A stretch of DNA of 64,000 nt from Metallyticus violacea (GCA_030762175.1 CM060831.1:83428001-83492000), one strand, 5' to 3'; counted from the stretch's first letter, positions 1 to 11,408 are shown. Numbers and translations are program-made. Notes: a model not told the origin generated them from the sequence alone.

Positions 1-328
1 TAAGCATTTTATGCCATATTTCTGGTGGGATTTATAAACATTTTTACTTCATTATTTTAAGCTATTTGTAGCTTGTGTAATAACCTTTTTAAAGTGAAAC
101 CGCGAATTAATATTCCTGGGATAAATATTCTACTTTTACTATCACCAAATGTTCACGCTATAAACTGCACACTTTTAATTTACAAATATTAATCACGAAT
201 TCTTGAGAAAAATATTTTCCGCAAAATACCCGTATTATATGCACTAACTGAAATTTAGGTTTAAAAGAAAGTGCAAAAGAACACGTAACTTGGTCAATTA
301 TGAGATAATAGAAGACTTTGTTGAAGTT
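1..328. other. AT-rich sequence, nothing recognised
   Basis: I see no reading frame, repeat match within the window or structured RNA here. Confidence 0.5.
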
Positions 329-610
329 TTATTTACGGACGCTCTTTAAAATCTCAGGTCATCAGCGTCCCATTCAATTCAGAGCGTGAAACGGGCAACA
401 AATTTTGCTCAGAGGCCTCTTTTTTCAGGCTTGAGGTTCTTTATCGTGCCGTAAATGTACGACACGGGACCCACGGCTTTATTTCCCTTCCGAAGGAAGC
501 CATACTTAGGATTTTTACACCCGGAAAAATCCATCGATCATGACCGGGTTTGAACCCGCGATCTTGGGTTTAGAAGGCAAATTTGGTTACCACTACTCGC
601 CAGGACCGAC
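329..610 (-). repeat. SINE family A, near full length (copy A1)
   Basis: This is a tRNA-derived SINE in reverse orientation. On the minus strand the head carries a B-box-like GGTTCAAACCC followed by the family body (TTTTTCCGGGTGTAAAAATCC, then the AAGGGAAATAAAGCCGTGGG block) and a 3' end of GAGCGTCCGTAAATAAA. The A box is damaged. The family recurs at 3.2, 8.9, 31.4, 33.9, 41.4, 54.5 and 62.3 kb. Confidence 0.85.
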
Positions 611-726
611 GCTTTTGCTGGCAGAGGCGTTTGTAAAAAAGTTCAGTGCAATCTGCTCATGATATGCTACAAGTGTCAACAGAAATTATCGAACAGTTTA
701 TTGTTTTGTAGCAATAGGGAAGATTT

Positions 727-1866
727 AGACCCCATTCACAATGAAAGACGCAAACGAAAGAACAATGGAAGATCAACTAACAGTTAATTGAAAATGGCTG
801 CTTCTGAGCAGACGGCGTAGCGTCCTTTATGCATATGCAAAGTGTAGTAACTAATTTGCTTGGAGTAATATACCCAGAGTGCTAAAAAATGTATATACAC
901 TTTCACAGTAGATATCTATTTAATATACTTCAAAGCTGAACCAAAAAACTACAGTAATGTGTAGTATGATGTTCTATAAATAGATGTGACTCACATATAT
1001 TATGATAGCGTTGCTATGTGACAGGTAAATCAACAATGAACAATTGAAGGCACGATTATCGTATGATGTTCTGTAAACAGATGTGACTCACATTACGTTA
1101 TGCTAGCCTTGCTACAACAAAATGGAGCCAAGATTATCGTTTGAGCAGCGGAAAGCAATTTTGAAGTGGTATTGGAAAACCGAGATTGTTGTTGAAGTTC
1201 AAAGGTAATGGAGACGTGTGTACAGAACAGAACCGCCAACGCGAGTAACAATTGCACGCATTCGAGACAAATTTGAGACTCGTGGTACCGTATGCGATGT
1301 TTACAAGGACAGATCTGGAAGACCTCGCACAGCAACAAGTTCCGCGCACTGGATCCAAGGCACTGGATAGGACGAAGAGGTTTCCACCGCGTTCTCCGGA
1401 TCTAACTCCGTTGGACTTCTACCTATGGGGAACTCTTAAGGATGTTGTATACCGTAGAAAACCAGCTACACTGACAACACTTCGGGAAGAAATTGAAACG
1501 GCATGTGGTGCAATCGCTGAGGACACTTTCGCAAACGTTGCTCAATCAGTAGTTCAACGTAATCAGAAGTGTATGGACGCCGATAGTGGACATTTTGAGC
1601 AATTGTTGTAACTGTAAAAGTCTAAGACGATTAAGCAAGGGTAAGTTTGATATAGGCAATTAATTTTTCGTTCATCGACTCCATTCTATCAACAGAACAG
1701 GTGTGTTCTGATTGGCTGATTTCTTAAGTTTAATTTGACGTAGACGCAAAACCTTGGGTAATGCAAACCTCTAATTGTAGGTTTATTTTTATGTTTACGT
1801 GATTCATTGTGAACGGCTCCATTACATCACATAGCATCTAGGTTAAGGTTAATTTTCATTGCGAAT
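727..1866. repeat. Foldback/MITE-like element, first copy, interrupted
   Basis: The left part (TAGACCCCATTCACAATGAAAG, then an arm containing GAAAATGGCTGCTTCTGAGC) and the right part (ending GGTTAATTTTCATTGCGAATG) match the left and right arms of the element at 49558-50960. Here the interior is replaced by the deleted transposase copy at about 874-1625. The right arm is about 180 bp. Confidence 0.65.
874..1625 (+). pseudogene. Internally deleted Tc1/mariner-superfamily transposase, copy D1
   Basis: An ATG at 1122 opens the N-terminal helix-turn-helix region (MEPRLSFEQRKAILKWYWKT; the DUF4817-type head common in insect transposons). After a TAA at the GTAATGG step and a jump through an internal deletion near 1350-1380, it reads the C-terminal end of the DDE domain: PPRSPDLTPLDFYLWGTLKD and onward to FEQLL and a stop at 1611. 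The first catalytic Asp and most of the DDE core are missing. The 5' leader has an internal duplication of a segment with GTTCTGTAAACAGATGTGAC. The left terminus resembles AGAGTGCTAAAAAATG. Confidence 0.8.
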
Positions 1867-2004
1867 GTTATACTTTTACTTCGACACTGCCTGAACTAAT
1901 TTTAAACAGATAAAGAGCGCTAGTTAGTCACATGGGAGAGGAAGGAAGGATTTCCTCCTTGCCAGCTGATTACGCTATCCTGTCTCTCAAGCAACTCGAG
2001 AAGT
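1867..2004 (-). other. Probable 3' UTR start of the GAS2-like gene
   Basis: This lies directly downstream of the TAG on the minus strand. No convincing polyadenylation signal could be fixed before the repeat at 1866, so the transcript end is unknown. Confidence 0.35.
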
Positions 2005-2668
2005 TTAGGCACCTATTTGTTGCGTATCCTCGGGCTCTGTTTGCAGCAATGCAGGCTCTTCAGTTGCTGCAACTTTCGCTGCAGTAGTTGCTTCTGCTGT
2101 GACAGTAGAAGGGTTCACCAGTCCCAGACTGCGATACCCTTCATCAGAAACCTCTGACCCGGAGTCGTGCTCTCCTGCCGCAACCATGGACACTTCCTTT
2201 TCTGTCACTGCATCATTGTTGTTGTTCAGGTTCATCTGCTGCAGATTGTTGTTGTCCGTGGTGCCAACAGTAGAATTGCGGGAAGGTGGCCGATTCTTTG
2301 TTGGGGTTGGAGAGCGACTTCTGCGGTCCAGTGCAGTGTTGGACGCACGCCTGCTGGGAGATCCTGGTACATTCAACCTGGGGGTAGGTGACCGACTTCT
2401 GTTGCGGCCCGATGTGGGTGTGGTGCTACGTCTACCGCTGCCTCCCAGCACGTCGATAGCATTGGAGCTGCCACCGTGGTGCGATGCAGGCCGAGGATGT
2501 AGGTACGTGCCAGGGGAGGGGGCTGCACCTAAGCTGCGACGTGGTGTTGGCGAACGACTGCGATTTCGTCCGCTTGTGTTCGTTATCGGCAGACTGTTGG
2601 CATTCCCAACTCCGCCGCCACTGCTGCTGACGCTGGAGGCTGAGGAGCGGCGTGTTCTTGGAGGTGAC
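2005..2668 (-). CDS. pigs: Last coding exon of a GAS2-like (pickled eggs-type) cytoskeletal linker
   Basis: This exon encodes the 220-residue C-terminal tail of a GAS2-like protein and ends in a TAG at 2005. The acceptor is a pyrimidine run plus TTTTAG just above 2668, and its first base completes an AGG codon from the exon at 4314-4398. The tail is rich in Ser, Arg, Pro and Asn and looks disordered. A 12-residue block, SGRNRSRSPTPR, occurs twice (exon residues about 32-43 and 86-97), and RRSRSPTP occurs again near residues 115-122. An acidic stretch, HDSGSEVSDEGYRS, lies near residues 168-180. In GAS2L proteins the tail after the GAR domain binds microtubules and end-binding proteins. The assignment rests on splicing to the GAR exons rather than on the tail itself. 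GC content is well above that of the flanks. An opposite-strand open frame here is a shadow. Confidence 0.8.
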
Positions 2669-2949
2669 CTAAAAGAGCAAGGAATTGTGGATGATGTTAA
2701 GGGCGTTTCAAATTATGAGAACAAAATGTTTCAATTATTCTTGATCAGCAACAGTTACCCATTAGTTTGCATCAGAACTCTTGTAGACCAGCTCGATCTC
2801 GAGCTTGAAAGACGATGAACTACTGCAGGGAGCTGAAGAGATGGCTAGTTACAGAAATATGTTGATAACGCCCAACTGTTCACTATTAATATTCACACCG
2901 ACTCTCAAGCATTTGAAGAGATGATAACACACATGCAGTGTTGGTCCTC

Positions 2950-3173
2950 ATCACCACAAGTGCGGACTTATGAGCGGGAGGTCTAAGGTTCGAATCCTAT
3001 CATGACCGTCCTCCCTGACTGAGGCGTTTTCCAGGTTTTTCCTCATGGCAATTGCCATTTTGGCCTGGAACGTTTCCTTCCTTTTAATAATCTTTTCCCA
3101 ATTTATCATTTCATCTCATGTATCATCAGTGTCAACGCCTGTGGTGCCTCAGTAGTAAACACAGGCGTTAAAC

Positions 3174-3209
<36 letters not shown>
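2950..3209 (+). repeat. SINE family B, copy B1, with long poly(A)
   Basis: A tRNA-like head with a damaged A box and the B box GGTTCGAATCC is followed by the family-B body (GACTGAGGCGTTTTCCAGG, TCATCTCATGTATCATCAG, GGTGCCTCAGTAGTAAACAC) and about 30 A residues at 3180-3209. Confidence 0.85.
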
Positions 3210-3211
<2 letters not shown>

Positions 3212-3357
3212 AAAGTAAAACCGTGGGTTCCGTGTCGTAGATTCACGGCATGTAAAAGAATCTCAAGGCTGTGCAAAATTTGTCGGCCGTTTCACGTCCT
3301 GAATTGAATGGGACGCTGATGACCTGTGATGTTAAAGAGCGTCCGTAAATGAACAAA
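3210..3357 (+). repeat. SINE family A fragment (A2) following the B1 tail
   Basis: This is a 5'-truncated SINE-A beginning in the GGAAAGTAAAACCGTGGG block and ending GAGCGTCCGTAAATGAAC. It directly follows the poly(A) of B1, as if inserted into that tail. Confidence 0.75.
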
Positions 3358-3975
3358 AGTAATGATTTACTCTCCCCGCATACGTCGCTAGTCATCTGTT
3401 CAGTTCCCAACAGTAATACAGTTGCATAATTGCTTGCACCATGTTACTAGGCTTTTGCCTTAAATCCTATCAGACTACATTCTTAACTTCTGATTCCTTC
3501 TTTCCACTGACGAAAGTTCACATAATTGTTTTGCTCCTGTGAACTCTTACAGTACTTTTTAAAATAGTTTCCTAAGGATTAATATTATCCTCAAATTCAT
3601 AGGTAACCTTCTCTCGATTTTCATGCAAATAGCTGTGAGATGCATATTTCTCATTAGCAATCAATAAACATTAAAATGAAACATTAACAATATATTAGAG
3701 TGCGGTACATTGCTAACTACGCTGCAAAGAGACAATGGTTACAGGATGCAAAGGTTTCTTTTAGGATATGTTGAAAGGTTTCGCTGCAAATCTTGAAAGC
3801 TCAAACGCTAAAACCACACACTATGCAAAACTTCCCTTTGGCACAGTGTACTTTCCATGCTACACAGAACAGCACTCAAAATGCCATCAGTACACGTTGT
3901 AGTCCGTTGTCTTTCAAAGCGCTCTTATCCTTAAACATAACTATTCGTACTAGTAAACCAGGCCTTCCATTTTTA
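3358..3975. other. Intronic sequence, nothing recognised
   Basis: Apart from the repeat W flank at its start, there is no repeat match or coding signal. A 78-codon frame at 3793-4029 runs into SINE-B and looks fortuitous. Confidence 0.45.
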
Positions 3976-4224
3976 TGGTGTTTAAAGTCCGTTTTTACTA
4001 CTGAAGCGATAGACACTCATTATACATGAGATAAAATGATAAACTGGGTAAGGATTTTTTTTTTAAAGGAAGGGAACGTTCCAGGTCTAAGTTTAGAGTA
4101 CCTCTCCAGCATTTGCCATTTATAAGGACCGAGGAAAACCTCGGTCAGGGAGGATGGTCCTCGTGGGATTCGAACCCCAAACCTCACGAGTCCGAGCCTT
4201 AACGACCTCGGCCACCTGTGGCGG
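3976..4224 (-). repeat. SINE family B, copy B2
   Basis: Reverse-oriented family B, from GTTTAAAGTCCGTTTTTACTA (tail side) to CGGCCACCTGTGGCGG (head side). It lies 90 bp from the GAS2-like exon at 4314. Confidence 0.85.
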
Positions 4225-4313
4225 TAGATGTTAATATCAAAGAATATCCGTTTCCTACTTTTTTTTTTATAACTATATAGCTACTATAGGAGAACATTAA
4301 ATTAGGTACTTAC

Positions 4314-4398
4314 CTTTCGTACAAAACGTGAGCATTATTTAGCTCTAGGGGACCATTAGATTTCAGGATGAGCTTTGTTGAAAGTGGTGATCTATGCG
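4314..4398 (-). CDS. pigs: Internal exon joining the GAR domain to the C-terminal tail, GAS2-like gene
   Basis: This 85-base exon was found by looking for a phase-1 to phase-2 bridge between the GAR exon and the last exon. The minus strand reads a pyrimidine-rich tract ending TTTTCAG, then the exon, then GTAAGTACC. It encodes HRSPLSTKLILKSNGPLELN followed by NAHVLYE and the first two bases of an Arg codon. That corresponds to the stretch of GAS2L proteins just after the CRC motif (HRSS..KL.LK...VEL..A.V.YER in relatives, as I remember them). Both phases fit exactly: exon 16295-16388 leaves one base over, and this exon supplies two and leaves two. Without it, joining the GAR exon straight to the last exon reaches a stop within about 30 codons. 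Confidence 0.82.
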
Positions 4399-5092
4399 CT
4401 GAAAATATGAAAGAAATAAAAGGGCTTAGTAATGTATTTTATGCATGCAGTCAAAAAGAAAATTACCCTGAAAAAATCAATTCAAAAAATAAAAAGTAGC
4501 ATATTTAAAAGCAAAAATAACATACTATTATATATACCCTATTCCATTCTTATAACTATACATACTTTTTTCCATCTGATTCAAAATTTCTGCCGTATAT
4601 CTTTGTAATCTCCTCCCCACCCATTTTAATTCTGTTCAACAGTATCGAACCTACTATTCGACTGTTTTTAACTTTTCTTTTCTTTTCTTTAACAGCTGTT
4701 TCATAAGGAATTTTCTGCAACTGACTTACGTTTAGCTACGAGCTTCTAGAAACAATATCATATGTTATGCTCCACGCTCCATTTCAGCATAACGTGTCTC
4801 CAGGCAAATAAAAACCTATATATTTATAGATAATTCTTAGACTTTATGCATTTCTTTTACCCTTAATTTCCCCTTTCTCTTCAGTATTTAAATCCAATTT
4901 CACAAGATATAGTCGACGGTACTTTCAATTGAACACACATTTAATCAACCAGCCAGAATATCTGATTTAGGAATTTGCTCCTTAGAAAAACGATGTACAG
5001 TGCCTTGCAACATTTTCGTTCGATTAACGTGAGGCAAGTGTTTGATAAACAAGCGCTAGACCAGCAGGATTAGCAACTTATTTTCTCTCATC
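4399..5092. other. AT-rich intron, nothing recognised
   Basis: No transposon relic or coding signal was seen between the exon and the mariner. Confidence 0.45.
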
Positions 5093-6380
5093 TATGAGGG
5101 CATGTCCAAAAGTTTCCGGCCTAACCATTTTCTAGTTATGATAAACGAAAACTATATTTCCCTTTTTAATATAGTTACCATTTATTGCAATACACTTCTC
5201 ACATCTTTGAATTAACATTTGCATCCCCACCCCCAAAATAGTCAGAAGTCTTGTCTGCAAAATGGGCTTAAACAGCATCCATCACTTCTTCGTCACACTT
5301 AAATTTCCTTCCTCGAAGGTTCTTCTTGGGTTTTGAGAAGAGGAAATAGTCACTGGGAGCTAGATCTGGGCTGTAGTGTGGACGGTAGATCTCCTTGAAG
5401 CCACATTTCTTCACAGCTTCCTTTGCAACAAGAGTTGTGTGCACGGGCGCGTTGTCGTGAAGAAGGCGCACACCACCACTCAACTTTCCTATCCTTTTCT
5501 TTTTGATAGAAGAACGAAGTCTGTGCAGTAGGTCAGCATAGTACTCCCCATTTACTGTGGTGTTCCTCTCCTTGAAGTAAATGAAGAGAATTCCTTCACA
5601 GTCCCAAAAGATTGCGGCCATGATCTTCTTAGTTCACTGAGTGACCTTGGCCTTTAGAGGCGGTGCTTCGCCAGGTTTAGTCACTTCATTGATTCTTTTT
5701 TGGACAAGGGATCATACTACAGCACCTTAGTTTCATCTCCTGTAACAATGGTTTGCAGAACTTCTCTCTCGCGTTGCCTTTGCAGGGCTCCAAAATGCCT
5801 GACAACAGATGACTCATTCCTGCTTTTGGAATGAGGAAAGAAGTCTAGGCACTCATCTTGCACTAGCCTTATTCATGTTTAAACGTTCATGAATAATTCG
5901 AAGGACTGTTGTTTTAGAAAGACTCAACGTTGCTGCTATTTCTGTAACTTTGAGCCGCCGGTCTCCTATAATTTCTCCTCCCACAAGAGCGAGCGATGTT
6001 TCCAGGAGTGAGCACCTCCAAGGACCGATCTACACGCTCTTCGTCTTCAATGCATTCTCGACCCATTCGAAAAAGTTTGGTCCATTCCTTTACGGTAGAA
6101 CATGAGGGGGGAGCTTCCCCACATATACCGTCCAATAGCTGTTTAATTTCATTTGGAGTAAGTCCTTCTTTTGTGATGAACTTAATAACAGCTCCATACT
6201 CCATGTAGAACATGTCACAATCTTCTACACATAACCTTCTTTATGCAACTATATCTGAACAACTGAACACGGTTACAGCTGCAATTATTTACTTAACTGA
6301 TAAGATATGACAGGAGATAGGGTTTTGTGAAGGCGGTAACCCTTATCGACGAGGCCGGAAACTTTGGGCCTACCCTCATA
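5093..6380 (-). mobile_element. Mariner element M1, both TIRs present, transposase broken
   Basis: The ends are inverted copies (TATGAGGGCATGTCCAAAAG at left; revcomp TATGAGGGTAGGCCCAAAG at right), with TTTCCGGCCT just inside. The transposase reads leftwards from the ATG at 6213 (MFYMEYGAVIKFITKEGLTP, HTH) and loses frame near 5950-6010. It regains frame at 5621-5268 (FWDCEGILF, HDNAPVHT, YSPDLAPSDYFLF). There are 34 residues between the last two catalytic Asp residues, the mariner D34D spacing. Family length would be about 345 residues. The same lineage recurs at 26890, 33698, 47759 and 53178. Confidence 0.92.
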
Positions 6381-6599
6381 AACCTGCCTCTCGCCTCAGT
6401 TAGTGAGCCCTGTTTCGTTCTGTTCGTTCTGTTTTCGATGCGAAGGCGAAATAAAGAGCTTATTTTAATTGTTAAAACTTAACCTAAATCTTGTGCCGTT
6501 GTTTCCTTCTCGCAGTCACTACTGTATATTTATATTTTGCATGCTTGTTATTGCAACTAGATCGATAACTGCATTAGGGCTCTATTCCACAAAACTAAA

Positions 6600-6935
6600 G
6601 TGTAATGTATACAAGTATATTAGGGCAAGTTCTTGTAAAGTATGGTCTTGTAACTTTCTGTGTTCCACGAAAGAAGTGCAACACTTGTAATGTGTAAGTA
6701 AACAGTTACAAGTGACGTCATATAATAGCAAGATGTAGGAACAGCTGTTTGCCTTACGTTGCCATGCCTTGAATTAGGTTTAGTTCACCCTTGGGTTTTT
6801 TAATGTACAGAGCGGATAATTACCTTTCCTGCTAAATGGGTGTTGCATTTTTTCTCAGATATAATGACAATTTAAGTATTTTATTATGCATTTATCGATA
6901 TTCAAGCGTAATAATCCACTTTGAGACGACAGTCC
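6600..6935 (-). repeat. Repeat V copy 1
   Basis: The reverse complement of about 6690-6935 matches 30755-30960 (GGATTATTACGCTTGAATAT, ATATCTGAGAAAAAAT, GGCAAACAGCTGTT). Weaker similarity continues to 6600. Unclassified. Confidence 0.55.
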
Positions 6936-8279
6936 CTTACATCTACATTTAGGAGCACCAATTTCAGTCGTCGAGAGATGGCAGAAGAATCGAGCTTCCT
7001 GATTGCTCTCTGTCATTTATTTTATCAGTCCTTTATAATTATTTACGTTGGTTGACATTCACGTTCTCATTAGCAAAAAACTGGAAGAATTGTGCCAAAA
7101 GGGATTATTTTAATAGAGAATGAAGAATGAAAAGAAATTATTTTGGTGGCAAATAGCAAGAACCTTAAAAATACATTAACTAAGATGTTGGTCTGAATGT
7201 GCATTTGGAACAAGAAACGTCAATATCAGTTATAAACTGTACTTTAATTGCACTTAATCTAACTTTATGATTATCACAAATACTTATTTATTCTTTCTTT
7301 ATTCGTTACTTTCGCTAATATTTAGTAATTTTGTGCTTGTATTTAAGTTACCATATTCCTACATTTTTAGAGAAATTTACACAAACTATCAGTGCCCGAC
7401 TGATAGTAATACTTGAGTCGAACAGAACGAAAAATCACTTGTACATTTGTAAGTATGGAGTTTTAAAGTATAAGAGTAGCAGAAACCTTAGTGGAATAGA
7501 ATTTTGCTAATAACTACAAATTCTATGGACTTGTACCGTATTAGAGTATTCTTTAGAACAGGGCACTGGAGTTGATATGTAACTGTCAAAGGAAAACTGT
7601 TGTCAATGGTTCGACAAAACAACGGAATTTATTGGAGGGGGGACTACTACAATAGCTCCTTTGTGTTTTCTGATATAGATATCTCTTGTTTATCACTTGT
7701 TTTTCAAACACTTTCCGCGTGTTAACCTATTCACCGTTGCTATTATGTTTTTGTACAATATGAAACAAGCTTTGATTGTCTTTTTTTTTTTTTTTTGTTT
7801 GTTTTGTTTTTCATTCCTGGAACTGAGATTAGAGGCATTCAACTCTTTATTTACGCTATGTTCATATATGTTGACTCAGGAAAACAACCTTACAATCTTT
7901 GAGTGCACATTTAGTGCTAACAGGAAGGTGGGAAATTGCGTAGGGATGTGAGGAATTTTCCTCCCACGGACAATTTTACCTAAAAAATTCTCTTCCATCA
8001 AAATTTCTCGGGGGAGGGAGGGTTCTTTCATTATAAAATGACAAATCTGAAAAAGAAAATATTGATGCCAAGTGGCTTGTAGAGAATATTGTCCAAGTCT
8101 TTTCAAAATATGACACGAGAGTAGAAGTGCTTAAGGAAAAACTTGTGGGAAATGTTTCGGACGGAACTGCAGTGTTTACCGGTTTACAGCTAGAACCAGA
8201 AAGAATATCTCTCCGCACTTGATTAATGTATATTATATGACTCTCAGAATGAACCTTGTTTCAGAACAGGTTTTTGGTG
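6936..8279. other. AT-rich intron, little recognised
   Basis: No transposon relic was identified. A perfect small hairpin, ACTATCAG-TGCCCGA-CTGATAGT, lies near 7385-7407. The short frames overlap low-complexity T runs and are not convincing. Confidence 0.45.
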
Positions 8280-8556
8280 TCTTTTTTTTTTTTTAATAAT
8301 ATTTAATGCCCGTTTTTACTACTGAGGCACCACAGGCGGTGAACACTGATGATACATGAGATGAAATGATATATTGGGAAAGGCTTTTTTTCTTAAGGAA
8401 TGAAACGTTCCAGGCCTAAGTTTAGGGTACCTCCCCGGCATTTGCCCTTTATGAGGTCTGAGAAAAACCTGGAAAAAAACCCAGTCAGGAAGGACGATCC
8501 TGGCGGGATTCGAACCTCATTTCTCCCGCTCCCGCTCACGAGTTCGCGCGGTTTTA
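8280..8556 (-). repeat. SINE family B, copy B3
   Basis: Reverse-oriented, with a poly(T) start (tail) and body CGTTCCAGGCCTAAGTTTAG. The tRNA-like head has diverged (CTCCCGCTCCCGCTCACGAG). Confidence 0.8.
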
Positions 8557-8911
8557 GTGTCGTGAACGCCATTTATAGTTTTGAATACTTGCTCGACGAA
8601 CTTTAAAAATTTTTCCATAAACCCTCTCTATAGCTGCTAAACGTAAGACATATTGCGACAGTTACAGGCTGTTTGAAGGTCAACAAACGTTTCCATATTT
8701 GTTTGTATTTTTATTTTAATTAGCGGTTTTCAAAGACTTCCTTTGCATCATGCGGAATCCAATCTCTGAATATGAAAGCAGTGAAATAGTAAGTAGAGAT
8801 CGTTCTAAATTAGCAGGGCTGTATAGAAAAATGTCATAGAGAGAAAAAAAAAAAATATGGTACTATTAGTTTCCTGTTGGGTATATCGTATGTACTGTAC
8901 TCATTAGTACA

Positions 8912-9198
8912 GTCGGTCCTAGTGGTTACCATCTTGCCTCCTAAACCCAAGATCGCGGGTTCGAACCCGGCCATGACCGATGGATTTTTTCGGGCGTAAA
9001 AATCCTAAGTATGGTTTCCTTCGGAAGGGAAGTAAAGCCGTGGGTCCCGTGTCATACATTTACGGCACGAAAAAGAACCTCAAGCCTGAAAGAGAGGCTT
9101 CTGAGCAAAATTTATCGGCCGTTTCACGCCCTGGGTTGAATGGGACGCTGATGACCTGAGATGTTAAAGAGCGTCCATAAATAAATCAATAAAAAAAA
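8912..9198 (+). repeat. SINE family A, full length with 11-bp target-site duplication (A3)
   Basis: The head has GGTCCTAGTGGTTACC and a perfect B box GGTTCGAACCC. The body ends GAGCGTCCATAAATAAATC with an A-rich tail. TCATTAGTACA occurs at 8901-8911 and 9199-9209, an 11-bp target-site duplication typical of LINE-driven insertion. Confidence 0.92.
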
Positions 9199-9519
9199 TC
9201 ATTAGTACAACAAAGCAAACAGAATCGGTTTCTTCTGGTGAAATCGAAAATTAACTTAATTCTGCAATACAAACTCTCAAAGAAATGCGTTTGAGTTTGA
9301 CAAAGTAGGAGGAGAAATAATTCAGGGTTTGTAGACGTAGAGGAAAGGGGGTTGTCTTCAAGTGAAGTAACGAATGCTTTTCAGGGTTTTAAGAAGAAAA
9401 TACTAGCGATATGAGACATGGTTTGTACAGCAATTCTCAAGTGTACAAAGCAGCTGAGTAGTTAGGTTTGTGATATCACAATGGAAGGAGCATAGGTTTG
9501 ACTCCAAAACAGTGAATAA

Positions 9520-9735
9520 TTGGAAATAATACTAAAAATTCATTCCGTGCCTTTGTCAACGGCCGCTTGTGAACGCGGTTTCAGTGTTGCTCATAACATC
9601 AAAACAACCACAAGGAGTCGCTTACAGTCCTTGATGACAATTGAACTTAATGAACCTTCTTTGAAACTGAGGGATGCGGTTACCGTAGCTCATAACGGGG
9701 ACGCTGCAGGGTATCAATTGGCAGACAAATGCTAG
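9520..9735 (+). pseudogene. hAT transposase C-terminal dimerisation fragment
   Basis: The frame encodes PLSTAACERGFSVAHNIKTT, then RSRLQSL and onward to a stop after 71 codons. The pattern PxSTAxCERGFSxxNxIKTxxRSRL is the hAT-family C-terminal dimerisation domain, found near the end of transposases of 600 or more residues. No upstream catalytic region is recognisable, so this is a decayed tail. Confidence 0.8.
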
Positions 9736-9739
9736 TCGA

Positions 9740-10424
9740 CGTTTAAATAATTTAAAATTAATTGCAATTTTCCAAATCAGTGAAATTATCGTAATTATAG
9801 TTCTGATTTTTCTTTCGCCACCTTTTTTTAATGATTTGGCACCTTTGCTAATAGAGATCGGGTGTGGAATTGACAGTAAATAATTGCTTTATTTATTTAT
9901 TTATTAACGCACCATCAGATACTATTAATAATATGAGAAACCCCGAAATACTTTGAACTTCTGCTCAATCTCTGATGTGTAAAGGTAACAGTATCAAGGT
10001 TAGAGAATTATGAGTTTATAAACTGGTGACAGTGTGTTGCGAAAACGATAGCACTATTGATTCCGAACTCGGTTGGATTGAATGAAATTATTAATGCGTG
10101 TCCCGCGCGTTACACCAAGCTGTCAATGCATAAATGCGCATTACCTCACATTGGGGAAGGCCCGAGGTGGAACGGTTATCGATCCAAGATGTGTTCCAAC
10201 TTCCAACACAAACACATCCACCTGTTTTAGCTTTGAACTTAAAACATGCGGAACTTATCACTAGGACCCGGGTTTTAGGTTTTGTTAACATGTTCAAATA
10301 ATACTAAGTTTTTAAACACTTTTAGGGCAGTTTTTAAGTAAAGCAGAATAAAGACATTAAAACAAACATATGATAATATAAATTTATTTTAATTTAATTT
10401 TACGAGCTGCATTCAAGTAAAAAC
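9740..10424. other. Unassigned intron
   Basis: There is a GC-richer island near 10085-10270 with short frames on both strands that I do not recognise. No repeat match within the window. Confidence 0.4.
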
Positions 10425-11408
10425 ACTCCTATTTTTTTTCCTCACTAACTAATGACACGAAAACTATGAAACGCGTGTCACTTCTCGACGTATTCTCCCT
10501 GCAGCCTACACATTTTTCACAACGTCGACGCCATCATTCCATGGCCGCTGCGAAGGTTTCTGTAAGAATCTGTTTTGGAGAGTTCGTTGGAAACAGTCAA
10601 AAGTCGCCAGGAGCCAGGTCAGGTGAGTAGGGAGCATGAGGAATCACTTCAAGGTGTTTTCATGAAGAAACTGCTGCGTCACGTTCGCTGGGACGTTGTC
10701 TTGGGGAAAGAGCACACGTGCAGCCTTTTCCGGCCATTTTTCACGCAATGCTGGAAGGAGCTTCTTCTTCAAAACATTTTCGTAGGATGCACCTGTCACC
10801 GTAGTGTCCTTTGGAACGTAATAAGTAAGGATCACTCCCTCGCTGTCCCAGAACATGACCATCATAATTTTTTCTGTACTGGCGCTTATCCGAAATGTTT
10901 TGGTGGCGGTGAATCTGAGTGCTTCCTTTGAGCAGACTGGCGCTTCGTTTCAGAATTGAAAAACGGCATCCTTGTCTCAGTGGATGAAAAGAACGTCCCA
11001 TTCATGTCGTCATCACGCAACATGCCACGCGCGAGCCTTGTAGTCGTCTGGCACCACCTGGAGGACACTTCTCATTTTCAGGTCTTCATACAGGATTGTG
11101 TGCACAAATCCCACGGAAGTGCCAACTTTGGAGGCGATGTGTTCCACACTCCAGAACAACTTTCTCCACTCGCTCGATCATGTCGTCAGACCGGCTTGTG
11201 CGAGGTTGAGATTGCCTTGGTTTGTTGTCACACGACGATCTGCATTCCTTGAACTGTCGCACCCATGAACGCACATTAGACACCATCACCACATGTCTCA
11301 CTCAACTGACGATGAATTTCAGTCGGTGTCAAATCACGCAAATGAAGAAAACGAATGATTACACGCTGCTCTTGTAATGAAAACGTCGCCATTTTGAAGT
11401 ATCAAAAC
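10425..11408 (-). mobile_element. Tc1/mariner-superfamily relic M6
   Basis: Reading leftwards from about 11392, MATFSLQEQRVIIRFLHLRD begins an HTH domain. It continues in broken frames (VRSWVRQFKECRSSC; SRSDDMIERVEKVVLE) to MMVMFWDSEGVILTYY and a DDE core with QDNVPANVTQQ and PYSPDLAPGDF. The Trp codon after GDF has become TGA. Several frameshifts separate the blocks. It differs from the M1 lineage in its HTH, spacing and ends. Terminal repeats were not clear, so the limits are approximate. Confidence 0.8.

Larger units (their letters stand above)
2840..3420 (+). repeat. Repeat W copy 1, with SINEs inside it
   Basis: The flanks 2860-2945 (CACTATTAATATTC ... CACACATGCAGTGTTG) and 3368-3415 (TACTCTCCCCGCATACGTCG) resemble 18910-19015 and 19345-19400. 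In both places a SINE-B lies between the two flanks, so one older repeat appears to have carried the SINE when it was copied. Confidence 0.5.

Noticed and set aside
2099..2818. 239-codon plus-strand frame
   Set aside because: It overlaps the GAS2-like last exon in antisense. The exon has splice sites and a family-consistent product; this frame has neither.
8912..9000. Functional tRNA gene at a SINE-A head
   Set aside because: A and B boxes are present, but the sequence recurs with a long fixed body, A-rich tail and target-site duplication. The same applies to SINE-B heads.
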